64,000 bases of DNA from Chrysomallon squamiferum (lineage: Eukaryota > Mollusca > Gastropoda > Neomphalida > Peltospiridae): NCBI GenBank assembly GCA_012295275.1, contig CM022667.1:8232538-8296537 (forward strand), read 5' to 3'. This document shows positions 44,341-60,450 of the stretch, in pieces; the first letter of the stretch is position 1, and every line of letters starts with the position of its first letter. The notes under the pieces were generated by a model, which saw only the letters and a program-made list of their open reading frames with translations, did not search any database and was not told where the DNA came from. The position numbers and the translations under genes were made by a program.

Positions 44341-44862
44341 TGGGTCTACGTGTTAATCAGTCAGCGTACTTTTACTTGTGGGTCGTTTTAACTTTTCAGA
44401 TTACTGCGTGGATGACTCATACTGGTGCACTCTGGGTAAAAATATTTTAATAACGAAGGCAAGAAATTTTAGATCCTCACATGCAATAAATATGTTAATT
44501 TAATTTAGAAAATTTAAACAGTTAATGAGAAAAACACGAGTTTGATATATAAATCTACCCCTCGATGTTAAAATACACGTAACAGGCAGATCGAGGTGAT
44601 AAAACTTTATTTATATAGAAAATTAATTTATTAACTGATTTACTCTTTGCGCGTGCAAAAATAAGTATTAAACTAAAGATTTAAAAACAGAAAAATTATA
44701 TAAGCGAAATAAAATTATATAAACAAACAAACAAATAAATAAATAAATAAATAAGAGTAATAATAAAAAGAATCATATTAAGACAGATATATATTTTTTT
44801 ATTTTAGAAAAAAAATGAAAAAAAAAAAAAGGAAGAGAAATGTTTTGAAAAGTCTGTCCGAT
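41646..44862. other. Gene-free AT-rich DNA
   Basis: It contains perfect TGACGTCA at 41744-41751, 43814-43821 and 43902-43909, (TTTA)n at about 42297-42325, a purine-rich GAGA region at about 42720-42925, CTA triplets near 43475-43515 and an A run at about 44309-44337. No coding signal. Confidence 0.6.
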
Positions 44863-45368
44863 ATTTCGCAATTTTAATCCCCTACGTCAGCAACTCTTTT
44901 ATTTTTGCCTTTTCATTTCAACCGGACTTTTGAAAAATTGACATTCTAAGCAGACAGAAGTAACAACTTTGAAATCTGACAAAGATATTTTATTAAAATG
45001 CAGCATTATGATCACTCTTTGAGATATAAATTTGGTAAAAAGCTCGTGTTCATTATAATAAGAAATAATTTTAACCCAATGATCACTGTCCACGAATAAT
45101 ACCGTTAAGACATAGTGACAGAAATTGCGACATCAAATGTCCATCTCGGCGGATATCCTTGATTTTGTTACATTGAGTATTTGTAGAAAAAGCACGATTT
45201 TGTTTTTGATACGAGGGGGTAAGTTTGGTTACATTAACTGACAAATTCGTCTCAGAAACCAGTGTGTGTGTAAGATTTTAATTCTAATACATTTTATAAT
45301 TTAACTTTTGTTTTATATCATTTTTAATAATTATTATTATTATAATTTTTATTACCATTATCATCATC

Positions 45369-45404
<36 letters not shown>

Positions 45405-47398
45405 TATTATTATTATTATTATAATTATTATTATTATTATTTTATTAATTATGTTATATAATATTATATCACATAATTATATGTTATGTTATGTTATGTT
45501 AAGTTGACTTTGAGTCACTGTGGTGTTATTTATTAATTGACTAACATAGATTTTAAACGCTGTTACTCATAAATACAAATTTAAAAATAATGACTTTCGG
45601 TAATGGAGTATTGAAATTATTCGTGGATTACAGAATTTCTATTAAACAAGGATATACCTAAAATTCAAATTAAGTAAGTTCTTTTTTTTTTTTTCAAATC
45701 CTATTTTCCCACAATCTTTATTCTTATTTATTTATTTTTCTTTCTATCCTTTTCCCTTTATTCAATGTTGTTATTTTCTTTTTTTTTTCCTTATTTTTCT
45801 TCATTATTATTTTGTTTATACTGAAATTAATTATATGTTATATACCATTTGTGTCTTTCTTTCTTTCTTTTTTCTTACATGAACGTTTTTCATTTTTGTT
45901 TTTCTTTATTCAATTTTTTTTTTTTTTTTCTTTCGTTCAGTTAGAAATATTAATTATTTTAGATAAAAATTCGTTCCTTTATTTTTATTTTTATTATCTT
46001 TATCCCTCGTCTCTTTATCAATTTCCCCCATTATTTCGTTTCTTTTATTTGTTTCTTATATCTATGAAAATTAATTGTACAAATTAATTATTTTTCTGTT
46101 TCAAATTAACCCAAATAAAGACTAATCAAATTATACATTTCTGCTTCATCTTCCTTAGAATACCTCTTTGAATTTAAATTATTATAAAGTATCTTTAAAA
46201 CTGAGTTTTGAGTAACATTATTATTTATAGACATTTCAAAAAAATGTGCAGTGGTACTATGTAAAATATATTAATGTAGATAATAGATAAACAAACAAAC
46301 AAACAAACAATTATACAGTCTAAAAATAAAAAATGGCCAAAAAATAAATAGATAGACAGACAGAGAGATAGATACACAGGTACATAGATAAGTAAATAAT
46401 TGAAAAAAAATAATAATGGTGGTAGTAGTAGCAGCAGCAGAAGTAGTAGTTGCTGTGGTAATAATAATATAAAAAAATTAAATTATTATTTTAAAGTTTT
46501 TTCATATATATGTGCTTGAAATCAAATAAGATTTTCACAAATTAGATTGGTTAAATAATTTATACAGTTTTTTTTTATTCCTTAAAATCAGATAACGTAA
46601 TGTGTAATAATTAATATGAGTGCATTAAGATCAGTTTATTTATTTATTTTTCTTAGAATTGAACAACAGATTGGATGTCATACTCAACTAACCCGGATGT
46701 ATAACAAGGATGTATGTAAAAGTACATTCTAAGAATATTTAGCTCGAAGTGGAAGAATCAAGGTACTTTTCAAAGCGGATGCAGCCGCACCTATTGTATT
46801 GCAAATCTAAAAAAAAAAGATTAAAAAAAAAATAATAATAATAAAAATAAAATAATAATTACCGTGACTCAAAAATTGCCGATTGATCATTAGTATAAAC
46901 AAAATGTTAACAATGTTCATTTGTGCCTATTGTGGATAAAACAGGGGAAATTTGTACAAAGCAAGAAGAATTTAATATCTTATTCACTGCGTCACCCGGG
47001 AATTTGAACAATTTCACTTTTCGAGCTTTCGGACAAAACTTTGACAGAAAACTGTGGACGTTGTTATTAAAGTTAGAACATCTTGAGATCAAATGAGAGA
47101 AATAACTAAAACTGAATTTATAAGTTAAATTAAATCATTTCACCTAGAGAACATTATAATAATGATGTTAATAATAATAATAATAATAATAATAAATTAA
47201 AAAAAACGAAATTAAGATAAAATAAACTAAAACAATATATATATATATATTATTTTTTTTTCCCCGTCAAGTTTTGTGTTCGATATATATATATATATCG
47301 AACAGAAAAGAAGATGAAAAAATACTACTAATAAAATAAAATGAAATGAAATGAAATAAAATAATTAATTAATAAATTAAAAAAGTAATATAGCAATC

Positions 47399-47451
<53 letters not shown>

Positions 47452-48199
47452 TGTAATAATTGTAATAATTATAATAATAATAATTGTAATAATTGTAATA
47501 ATTATAATAGTAATAATAAATAAAACACAATAAATATAATTAATTATATTTTAAATAGAAAATAATTTATATGAATAATTTTAAAGTTAAAAATAATTAT
47601 GAAAAAAAAAAAAACCTAAAAAAAAACCCAACTAAATAAATTAAAATAATTGATTATCTATATATCTGTCTGTCTATCTAAGGAAAACAAAAATGAAAAA
47701 TAAATAAATAATAATATAATTAGCCATATTTTATAAGATATTTTATTATATATATATTTCGATATTTGTTTAGTTTAAAAATATTATAATGTATTTTCAT
47801 ACTAAAAATAATTATACACATCCGTATACTGGGAAAAAAATATTTCGCAATAAGATCGGACAACTAAGTACCCACCCGTTTACTGAAAAAAAAAGAAAAG
47901 AAAAAAGATAATGTTGCTTACAGGTACATTTCGCAATCTGTACCATGTGAACATTAGTCATTTTAAATGTATTTAAAAGTTTAGTACAAACTAATCCATC
48001 AGTCATTCCATTATAATTCACCTGCAATCAGATGTTGAAAATGTTGTGTAAATATTTGAAGTTCCGAAAATTATGATGAAATGGCTTTAAACTAAAAAGT
48101 TGGAAAAGACAAGTAATAATTATATTAATATAAAGTAATAATAATAATAATAATAATAAATAATAATATTAATAATTATATTAATATATAATAATAATC

Positions 48200-48236
<37 letters not shown>

Positions 48237-48551
48237 AGATCATGATTTTTTTTTTTTAATCCGTTTATTTAATTTTCTTTCGGTCGTTCAGTTAGAATTA
48301 TTAAATATTTTAAATCAAACTTCATTACTGTGTTTTTATTAGTATTGTAATTTTTCAATATTTATGAAAATAAATAAAAAATAAATAAATAAATAAATAA
48401 ATAAATAGTATAAATAAATTATCTTTCAAACAGAAAATAATTTACTTGAAAAGTAATGGAGTCTGAAAATAAAACTTTTTAAACTTTAAAAGAGTTCGAA
48501 GCTCGGCGCACACATTTCGCAATAATGGCGACTACACGTCCATTTCGCAAT
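44863..48551 (+). promoter_or_regulatory. Cluster of five ATTTCGCAAT motifs
   Basis: Exact copies at 44863-44872, 47842-47851, 47938-47947, 48514-48523 and 48542-48551, all in the same orientation. Read on the other strand the motif is ATTGCGAAAT, one base from the C/EBP consensus RTTGCGYAAY. The remaining DNA is AT-rich with (TTA)n at about 45370-45440 and (AAT)n at about 47400-47520 and 48130-48235. A regulatory role is inferred only. Confidence 0.35.
47278..47303. repeat. 26-bp perfect palindrome
   Basis: GTTCGA, then alternating AT, then TCGAAC; perfectly self-complementary. A simple (TA)n core with non-simple ends. Confidence 0.85.
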
Positions 48552-48759
48552 TTTGATGAGTAGTTTATTAGTCATAGCATGTTCATATAAACTGATAACA
48601 ATAACTCTGAATCATCCCTGACAGTTTAGAATAGACTGAAATCAAATTAACAGGACAATAAATACATGAAACTACAAATAAAGTAAGAAAGACATCAGAA
48701 AAATTCTGACCCAAACGAAATGACAATAAATATATGAAAATAAAAACTGAATTCGCCGC

Positions 48760-48857
48760 AAGAATGAAAATCTAATGGTAATAATATTAACTTAATATAT
48801 ATTAAGTTACTATTATTATCTTTAGATTTTCATTCTTGTAACAAATTAAATTTTTAT

Positions 48858-48889
<32 letters not shown>

Positions 48890-48979
48890 TACTATATTAT
48901 ACTAGATATAAATGTATGAAATATTAGATATAAATGAGCATGAATATATATATATATTTCCGCCCTCATTTATATCTAG

Positions 48980-49026
<47 letters not shown>

Positions 49027-49049
49027 AAATTTAATTTGTTACAAGAATG
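48760..49049. mobile_element. Nested inverted repeats (foldback or MITE remnants)
   Basis: There are three inverted pairs. The first is 48760-48799 with 48800-48837 (imperfect, ends AAGAATGAAAATCT). The second is 48831-48854 with 49026-49049 (24-base exact arms). The third is 48918-48938 with 48965-48985 (one mismatch in 21). TA runs lie between them. The GAATGAAAAT end is reused, suggesting insertion of one foldback within another. Confidence 0.6.
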
Positions 49050-49675
49050 AAAATATATATATATATTTCATACGTGAGGCTTTAAATTCAGTTTAAAAAG
49101 TATTTTTTCATTATTTAACACATATTTGATAAATACTGAATAAAGAATATAATTATATGTCTATTTATATTTATAGCAAATAATTAATTGAGACATTATT
49201 AGACATTAAATATATTTTGTTTAAGACTAAAAAAAAAAAAAAAAATAAAAAACATAAATCAATGAACAAATGAAAATAACCAAAACTGAAATTTAAACTG
49301 TACTTGATTTAAATTTCTATTTAAAAACACAAACCATTCTTAAAAGATAGATAAAACATGCTATCATAACAAGTTCTTTTCGACTCATAAAAAAATAACA
49401 AAATTAAAATTAAAAATAAATACTTTTATAAATTCGCTTAAACAGTTAACAACATTAAGATTATTTTTTATTTTCTTCGTATTTTTCACCAAAAAAAAAA
49501 AAAAAAATCGTCATCGAAAGGAAAAGGACATTTAAGCAATCCTCTATAATAATAACAAAAATAAAATTAATAAATAATTAAATAATCAAAATATAATAAA
49601 TTAATAAATAAATTAATTAATAACAACCGAGAATTACTGCAGCAGCAACAACACAAACAACAACATCAACAACAA

Positions 49676-49685
49676 TAATAACAAC

Positions 49686-49725
<40 letters not shown>

Positions 49726-50229
49726 GTAATTTTAAAGGAAAACTGTTATTCGAAAACTGAGAAAATCTGTAAAAAAAAGCGTCAAACTGAAATGTCAGAA
49801 CATCTGACAGTCATCATACAGTGATGAGCAAATCTGAGCTTTGAATGAAAATCTATTACAAATCATATCCCGTGTATCTGAGTTTGGAGAATTAACTAGT
49901 TTGACTAAAATTTAACAATTCAAATAAAATAGGATTATTTCTTATTGTTTTTATTTATTATTTATTTATTCTCTCTTTCTCTCTCTCTGAATATGAATAT
50001 ATATTATCAATTACTTCTGCTACTATTATTACTAAAACCACTACTACTACTGTTGCTATTACTACTACTACTACTACTACTATTAATAATAATAATAGTG
50101 GTTGCATAGTAATAGTAGTAATAGTAACAGTAATAGTAGTAGTAGCAGTAGCAATACTAATAGTAATATTAGAAATAGTAGCAGTAATAAGAAAATAAGA
50201 AATAAACATAAAAATTGTTATTTAAAGTA

Positions 50230-50293
<64 letters not shown>

Positions 50294-50300
50294 TTTATTA

Positions 50301-50390
<90 letters not shown>

Positions 50391-51715
50391 TTTATTATTA
50401 TTATTATTATTTTGTTTTTTGTTAAACAAATCTGTTTTAACATGTTCTTGAAATCAAATAAGAGTTTTGCAATTTAGATCGACCATGATTCAAAAACAAA
50501 TTTGTGTAATAACTGGCCACAGTAATTTATAAAATGAATATGTAATATATAATATGATAAATTACCATCACTACCATCACTGTTATCATCCTAACAATCA
50601 AAGCAGATGGTATAATAATTGGCAACAGGAAATATAAAATTAATATATGATGCATAATAATATAGTAATATAGTACTATCACTACCACGATTATTACTAC
50701 TACTACCATCATCACAACCACTTCTACTACCACCACCACCACTACTACTGCTATTACTTCTACTGCATAATAATAATAATAATAAAAAATAATAATAATA
50801 ATAATAATAATAATTAGAAATAGAAACAGTAGTAATAGTAATAATAGTAGTAGCAGTAGCAGTAGTAGTAATGGTAGGAGTTTAGTTATTGTATTAGTAG
50901 TAATAATAATAAATTAATAATAAAAGTGACGTTACCTGTCTGTTAATGTTAGTTCTTTGTGATTTGATTGTCATGACGTCATTGTATTATTGAATAGAGA
51001 CACCTAATTTGTAACTAGGAATGAAGAATAATTCTTGGCGACATTTCAGTTTTCCTTTAAATGAATTATTTTTGGTAGATACGGATATATAAGCATACAT
51101 TATCTGTTGAAATAAATATACGAATAAATAAATTACGCTTTTGTAAAGATAATACAGTGACGTAAAGATAATACAGTGACGTCATAACAAACAGATAAAC
51201 CGTTTTTAATGTGACTTGTTTACGTCAAGCTAAAAGAGGTAAGATTGTTTTTCATTAATTTATTTTTCTATTACAAATTACTAAAACATTTTTCTTCTTA
51301 ATTCTTTTCCATGTTTACTAATTTCTAATTTCTAAACTTTTATTATTTTATTCTATGTTATTTTTTATTTTTTTTTTATACACGTGTGCATGTATATTAT
51401 TATTTCAGTAAATAGTCCATCTTGATATAGTTTGTTCCATAACCTTCAGTTTTCTTTTCTTTCTTTCTTTATCAATATTATTAATTATTATTTGCCAAAT
51501 TTTTTAGAGTATATTTTAATTTTTTAAACTATTTTGGCTTTTTTCTTAATTTTGTTTATTTATTTTTGCTTATATAATAATTTATTATATATTTCTTTAA
51601 ATTCCATTTAACTTTAGTTAATTTAATTTAATTTCATTCAGTGACACCATTTTAATAAAATTTAGCTTAAACGAATAATTTAGTTTTTATTTACTTTGTT
51701 ATCAAGTCATCATCA
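49676..51715. repeat. Trinucleotide and TTTA-rich block with two CREs
   Basis: (AAT)n at about 49676-49725, ACT/AGT triplets at about 50025-50170, interleaved (TTA)n and (TTTA)n at about 50228-50410 and further triplets at 50660-50900. Perfect TGACGTCA occurs at 50974-50981 and 51177-51184. The second lies at the end of a perfect tandem duplication of 19 bases (51143-51161 and 51162-51180). Confidence 0.7.
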
Positions 51716-51755
51716 TCATTGTTGTTGTTGTTGTTGTTTTTAGTGTTACTGTTGC

Positions 51756-51786
<31 letters not shown>

Positions 51787-52798
51787 GTTATTATTATTAT
51801 TATTATTATTGTCATTATTATTATTATTATTATTATTGTTATTACTGTTGTATTATTGCTGCCGTTGTTATCCATTATTATTGCTGTTGTTGGCGTTGTT
51901 TTGTTGTTGTTACTGTTGCAGTACCATCATCATCATCATCAATATTATTATCAACATCGTCGTAAATGTCATCACTTGCCACACTGGACGAGTTAGCATT
52001 AAGATTATAACTCTTAATCAGCAACGTTTTTAATATATCATGATGTTAGTCATATTGTTAGAAAGCAGATTTTAGTCTTTCATTAACAGTTAATCAGTCT
52101 ATCACACAGCTGTCTCTGAATACAACAATAGTGTTAGTTAAACAATACACTATATTCATTAATACTATATAATAATAACTATTATTTATTTCAAACTTTC
52201 GTTCCACAAAGGCAGATAACAGAGATATGTTCTAAACGTCAAAATGAATGAATGAATGAGTGAGTGAGTGAGTGAATGAATGAATGAATGAATGAATGAA
52301 TGAATAATTAAACAAACAAACAAGAAAATTTAACAGACTGATTTAGGATTCTTAATTACGCTGTGGCGGGAATAAATTTAAAAATTCGGTTTCGAATCTG
52401 TATAAAAAAAACTTTATCAACAAAACTGTCTCAAGTACGATAATAATTAAAAAAATAATGGACCATTACAAACAGTCTCCAACCAGCCCCTTTATTATCA
52501 CTAATTCCTCAGTCTCATCTGTAAGTGGACTATCAGATTTATCTGTCATGCTGTTTTCTGGAGCAAAAGCTCGCTGTATCAAAGTGTAAAATCTCGGCGT
52601 GACCCAGTTACCTGCGCGGTATCCACGGTGACCTGGATATCGCATGTAGACTGATGTTTTATCGCTGTTACGCGATACGTCTGATACACCTCGCATTACA
52701 CGCTGAAATCCATAGCGTGACAGGCACACAAAATAAAATACAACACGAGCCAATTTAAACCGGGTTTTTGATTTTTTCTTGTTGTGGCTGTTGTTGAT

Positions 52799-52829
<31 letters not shown>

Positions 52830-52867
52830 TTATTATTATTATTATTTTATTATTTTTATTGTTGTTG

Positions 52868-52935
<68 letters not shown>

Positions 52936-53095
52936 GTCATTATTATTGTTCTTGGTATTATTATTATTGTTGTAGTTGTTACTGATGTTATTATTATTAT
53001 TGTTGATGTTATTATTATGTTGTTGTTGTTATGATTATTATTGTTGTTGCTGCTGTTGCTGTTATGTTTTTGTTGTTGTTGGTGGTGTTGTTATT
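51716..53095. repeat. GTT/ATT/TTC microsatellite-rich region
   Basis: (GTT)n(ATT)n at about 51719-51925, (GAAT)n at about 52244-52304, and (TTC)n(TTA)n(GTT)n at about 52798-53095. Between them 52466-52753 is less repetitive and contains a 95-codon minus-strand ORF with no recognisable motif. Confidence 0.75.
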
Positions 53096-53386
53096 TATTT
53101 ATTCTGTTACATGTAAAATAAGTATCAGTGTACAAAAACAGGGCAGAGACAGATATGATAAATGTTTAGAAGAATCTTTTCTAGAACACAAGTACAACAA
53201 GAGGTTGCGATTACATTTACTAAGAACACGAAAATAATTACAATTAATTAGTTGTTTTTATTTTTTGAAACAATAGAACAAAGACGTTACTTCAAGTATT
53301 TCATATTTTTATTGAATTTATTTAGAATAAAAATAACAAGATATTAATTTTATCTATTAAATTTTCTATATGTACTGTTATATGTG

Positions 53387-53422
<36 letters not shown>

Positions 53423-54327
53423 AAGTATATATGCGTGTATATATATGTGTATGTGCATATACAGTTATGTGCGGATGTATTTATGTACTGTGTTGCATGT
53501 ATGAATGTATTGTATGAATATGTTTTATTATGTATGAATTTACGTAAGTATTTATGTCTGTATGCATGTATGTATGTATGTATGTGTGTATCATTCTAAT
53601 TCTGAGACACACCTATAAATACATACACATTCCAAATCTCACAGAGAAAAAAGTATTTCTTAGTTTCAAATACAGCGTTTATAAAGTACTGAATCTAAAA
53701 CTGTGCTCAATATCTATAAATAAGCCGACTCAAGTATTCAGTAAATCACTGAAAGATTTATAATCTTATTATTTTTATTATTTTCGATTTGATAATAAGT
53801 CAAAAAGAAACGCATTAATGGTTTTATAAACATATTGACCTACTTTCATGCCTTGTAGAGAGGCTAGCAATAATCAGGCCGATGTCAGGCCTACTTTTTT
53901 TCTTTCTTTTTTATCTACGCCTCTTTCACGTTAATAATAATAATAGAGAGAGAAGGATTTATATATTTCTTTACTTCTCAGTATTCCTTTTAGAGCCTTT
54001 GTGAGAAAGAATATAATACGTCTTCTATCTCTAATTAAAAAAGGATTTTTTTTTTTTTTTTTTTTAAATATTCCTAAAAATAAAGATATTTTTTCACACA
54101 TATGTGCATGCATACACACATCCACACACACACATACATACACACACACATATATACATACATACATTCAAACATTCATAATCTACTCAAATACACACAC
54201 ATACACATGCATCCACACACACACACATACACATGCATCCACACACACATACATTCATACATGCATTGACACCTGTATGCATGTTGATATACATTCGTAC
54301 TCACATAAATACATATCTATAAAGGCA

Positions 54328-54379
<52 letters not shown>

Positions 54380-54640
54380 CGATCACACACACACACACAA
54401 ACCAATCAACACGAACAACACGAAGATAAATTACATTTAATAAGAAAACAACAACAACCGATTAAGCCTATTCACATCTATTTAGAAGTCCACGTACAGA
54501 ATCACCAGGCAATTAGCTAATCTTCTTGTGCATATCTTGACATCTTTTCAAACGTAATTTTAAACAAGAATTGACAATTAATATTTAGCAGCAGACGTGT
54601 TCTTGCTGACCTTCGGCATGGAAGTAATTAATCTTGTTTT
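53096..54640. other. Gene-free region with GT, TATG, CA and CT repeats
   Basis: (GT)n at about 53388-53420, TATG-type repeats at about 53440-53590, a T run at 54047-54065, CA/ACAT repeats at about 54090-54300 and (CT)n at 54331-54376. No gene detected. Confidence 0.65.
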
Positions 54641-54668
54641 TACATTCCGTCTTTGTGTGTGGCGCACC

Positions 54669-54710
54669 TATATAAACTTTGAACCCTTCGAGTTGATTTG
54701 CCTATCAGTC
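54669..54710 (+). promoter_or_regulatory. Orphan promoter-like TATA and initiator
   Basis: TATATAAA at 54669-54676 lies in a short complex stretch and is followed by TCAGTC at 54705-54710, the initiator form also found at the C/EBP gene. The spacing (38 bases) is a little long. No ORF follows, so a non-coding transcript or chance are both possible. Confidence 0.25.
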
Positions 54711-55039
54711 TGCTCAAGAACAAAATCACAGATACGGAAAAGATAGAAAGAAAATAGAGATAGAAATAGAAATATAAAGCGCTCCCTAGCACGATAAGAT
54801 AAAATTAGGAAAAGAAAATGTGTTTGAATTTTAAACTGTTCACGCTAAAAGTTTACATATGCAACTGTTAAAATAAAGCTACTGTGACTGTACAGAAACA
54901 GACGAACACTGATTATATAAGTAAAAAATACAGTTAGAACAATACATCAAAATGAACTTAAAATTAAACTCCGTTTAGCATCTTCTGTCATTTATCAAAT
55001 ATTCCCTAAAACTGTCGTTAATATTACAATGTTATAATC

Positions 55040-55335
55040 ATCGTCGTCGTCGTTGTTGCCGTTATTGCTACCATCATCATCATCTTCATTATTACTAATA
55101 TATATTACTGTTATTGTTTTGTTGTTGTTGTTTTTGTTTGTTGTTATTATTGTTCTTGTTACTATTATTTTTGTTCTTACTGTTGTTATTATTATTGCTG
55201 TTGTTGTTACTACAACTATTACTTCTACTGCTACTACCACTACTACTACTACTACTATAACTACTACTACTACTACTACTATTATTATTATTATATTTAT
55301 ATTTTTATTATTATTATTATTATTATTATTTTCGT
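55040..55335. repeat. Mixed trinucleotide block (CGT, GTT, ACT, ATT)
   Basis: Successive triplet arrays without complex sequence between them. Long low-complexity ORFs on both strands here are artefacts. Confidence 0.85.
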
Positions 55336-55693
55336 TAGTGCAAGCAGTCACGTGCAATTCTTCCTGAACGAGAAATAAAGTGAGTAGTACATTCATGGTC
55401 AACCAGTGTTTTTACCTCTTCTTCTTCTTCTGTAAAATAAAATTCATTTCATCTTGAAATTTTTATCCTTCTCAGGAGTGATATTTCCTCTGGTGACATC
55501 TTGGTCCCGCCCCCGCTATCTTGTGATAAATATTGCTGCTATTTGTGGCGCAAGAAAATAATATTTAACATAAAGAGATAATATTAACTTCTCCTCTTTC
55601 TAAAAACAGCTATCATCAACAGCAGTAGTAAACTTATAAATTACACCTCGTATATACTTACCTTTATATAGCACTCGTCTTGATTTGGCATAT

Positions 55694-55820
<127 letters not shown>

Positions 55821-55850
55821 TATGTTATATGTGTGTGTGACTGTTTTCAG

Positions 55851-55946
55851 TTCAGTCTTTAATTCACGACTGAAAAACCAGAATCAGTACTACAGTTATT
55901 ATTAAGATTAGAAATAGTATTCTTTTGATTCCCATCGAAGAAGAAG
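55851..55946 (+). repeat. Dispersed repeat, copy 1
   Basis: A roughly 96-base segment from TTCAGTCTTTAATTC to GAAGAAGAAG, containing AAGATTAGAAATAGTATTCT and TTTGATTCCCATC. The same segment is found inverted at 63626-63723. Both copies lie next to a (TG)n run at the same end, suggesting the tail of an interspersed element. Confidence 0.75.
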
Positions 55947-58843
<2,897 letters not shown>

Positions 58844-58860
58844 GGTGTGTGTGTGTGTGT

Positions 58861-58958
<98 letters not shown>
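58844..58958. repeat. (GT)n(AG)n compound microsatellite
   Basis: A short GT run followed by about 92 bases of AG, the same compound structure as in tubulin gene 1 intron 2. Confidence 0.96.
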
Positions 58959-59059
58959 ATATGAAAGTATATGTATATTTATTTTTATCTGTGTATTGTT
59001 TGTGCATGTGTTTGTGGATAGACAGACAGACAGACAGGTAGGTAGATAGATATTGATAT

Positions 59060-59165
59060 ATACATACGCACATACATACATACATACATACATACATACA
59101 TACATACATACATACATACTACATACATACATTCATACATACATACATACATAGATACACAGAAA
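59060..59165. repeat. (TACA)n microsatellite
   Basis: About 100 bases of CATA tetranucleotides with a few interruptions. A (TG)n run follows at about 59309-59341. Confidence 0.93.
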
Positions 59166-59296
59166 CAAACATACATATTAGAATGGTCTAATAAAATAAA
59201 ATTTCAAAAAGATTAATTTACTAGATTTTATAACAATCTCTTGTGCAGAAGCATACAGGCATTTACACACAAATTCACATTCAGTAGCACATGTTT

Positions 59297-59343
<47 letters not shown>

Positions 59344-59528
59344 CTTAGAAGCATTCTGCACATACTTAACAAACAAAAACACGTTCATAATACATACGTA
59401 CATATTACCTGTTATAAGCTACAACAAAACATTACACGATTAAACTGTGGCTCATAAACGTTACACGCGAGTATAAACTTTCCTTTCTGTTTATTGTATA
59501 CCAGTAAATACTGTGGTAGCCTTGCTTA

Positions 59529-59790
59529 CGTATGACGTTTTAAACAGTATTCAAAAAATATCTGATGTGTTAGTCTCTTGTGACTGTGACGTCTGCCCAT
59601 GACCTTATGCTAATCGTTAATCCGCCATTGTACACAAACAACAGACGATCGCTCATTCATATAAATGAGGTCATCACGTGACTAGTGACGTGTTTCCATC
59701 AGTACCATGTACACAGCCATTTACGCTGGTTCTCGACGAAGACAATCGACTGCTGACGTCTTTGTGACGTATGGCGTAAATAGACTGTTT
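59529..59790. promoter_or_regulatory. Complex island with five TGACGT motifs
   Basis: In about 260 bases of non-repetitive DNA the half-palindrome TGACGT occurs near 59533, 59588, 59688, 59754 and 59766, with a CACGTG E-box near 59676 and an octamer-like ATGCTAAT near 59607. No convincing ORF. It resembles a CREB/ATF-type regulatory element, by inference only. Confidence 0.4.
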
Positions 59791-60364
59791 ATTTTTAGAA
59801 ATAGCTTCTATTTCTGGCCTTCCAGGGGGGTATTCCTGTATCGATTGCCGTTCAAATAGCGTCATAACGATAACAGAGCGTAAATAATGCAGAGTAATGG
59901 AACTATTTTTTACTTACTTTGTGTACTTTGCTAATGCACATTCTCACTTCTGTTGTCTGTGGTTACCAAGACAGTTGCTAAGGTGACGAAGTGGTCACTG
60001 AACCATATAGTATGTTTTTATGTAGGCCCTAATAACTGTTTTTCTTTTGATTTGATTTTGTACGTGCATTTTCAATTTGCGGGTGTGCATTTGTGTCTAT
60101 CTGCAAGTATATATACATATGCGTATATTGTGTGTGTGTGTGTGTGAGTGTGTGTGTGAGTGTGTGTTTGTCTGTGTGTACTATTATGTACTTGAGTATT
60201 TTCAGGTAATAAAATGATAATTAATGCAATGCTAATTAATATTAATTACGATTCTACTGAATCAGATACACAGACGTATATAGAAAGAAAATAAACATGT
60301 GCAGTATATACACTGAAACGTGTAAGTATATATAGAGATGATTTCTTCTGTAATGTGAGTGTAA

Positions 60365-60368
<4 letters not shown>

Positions 60369-60447
<79 letters not shown>
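60369..60447. repeat. (GA)n microsatellite
   Basis: About 78 bases of uninterrupted GA. Confidence 0.97.

Positions 60448-60450
<3 letters not shown>

Noticed and set aside
52466-52753. 95-codon minus-strand ORF
   Set aside because: Mixed composition but no recognisable domain, no splice context and no neighbours; kept only as a note.
54995-55402. Low-complexity ORFs on both strands (Asn, Val, Thr, Leu runs)
   Set aside because: Pure trinucleotide repeat DNA. Similar artefacts occur at 50102-50451, 51719-52033, 52779-52985 and 57028-57237.
59674-59865. 63-codon minus-strand ORF in the TGACGT island
   Set aside because: Short, no motif, and the region is better explained as non-coding regulatory-like DNA.
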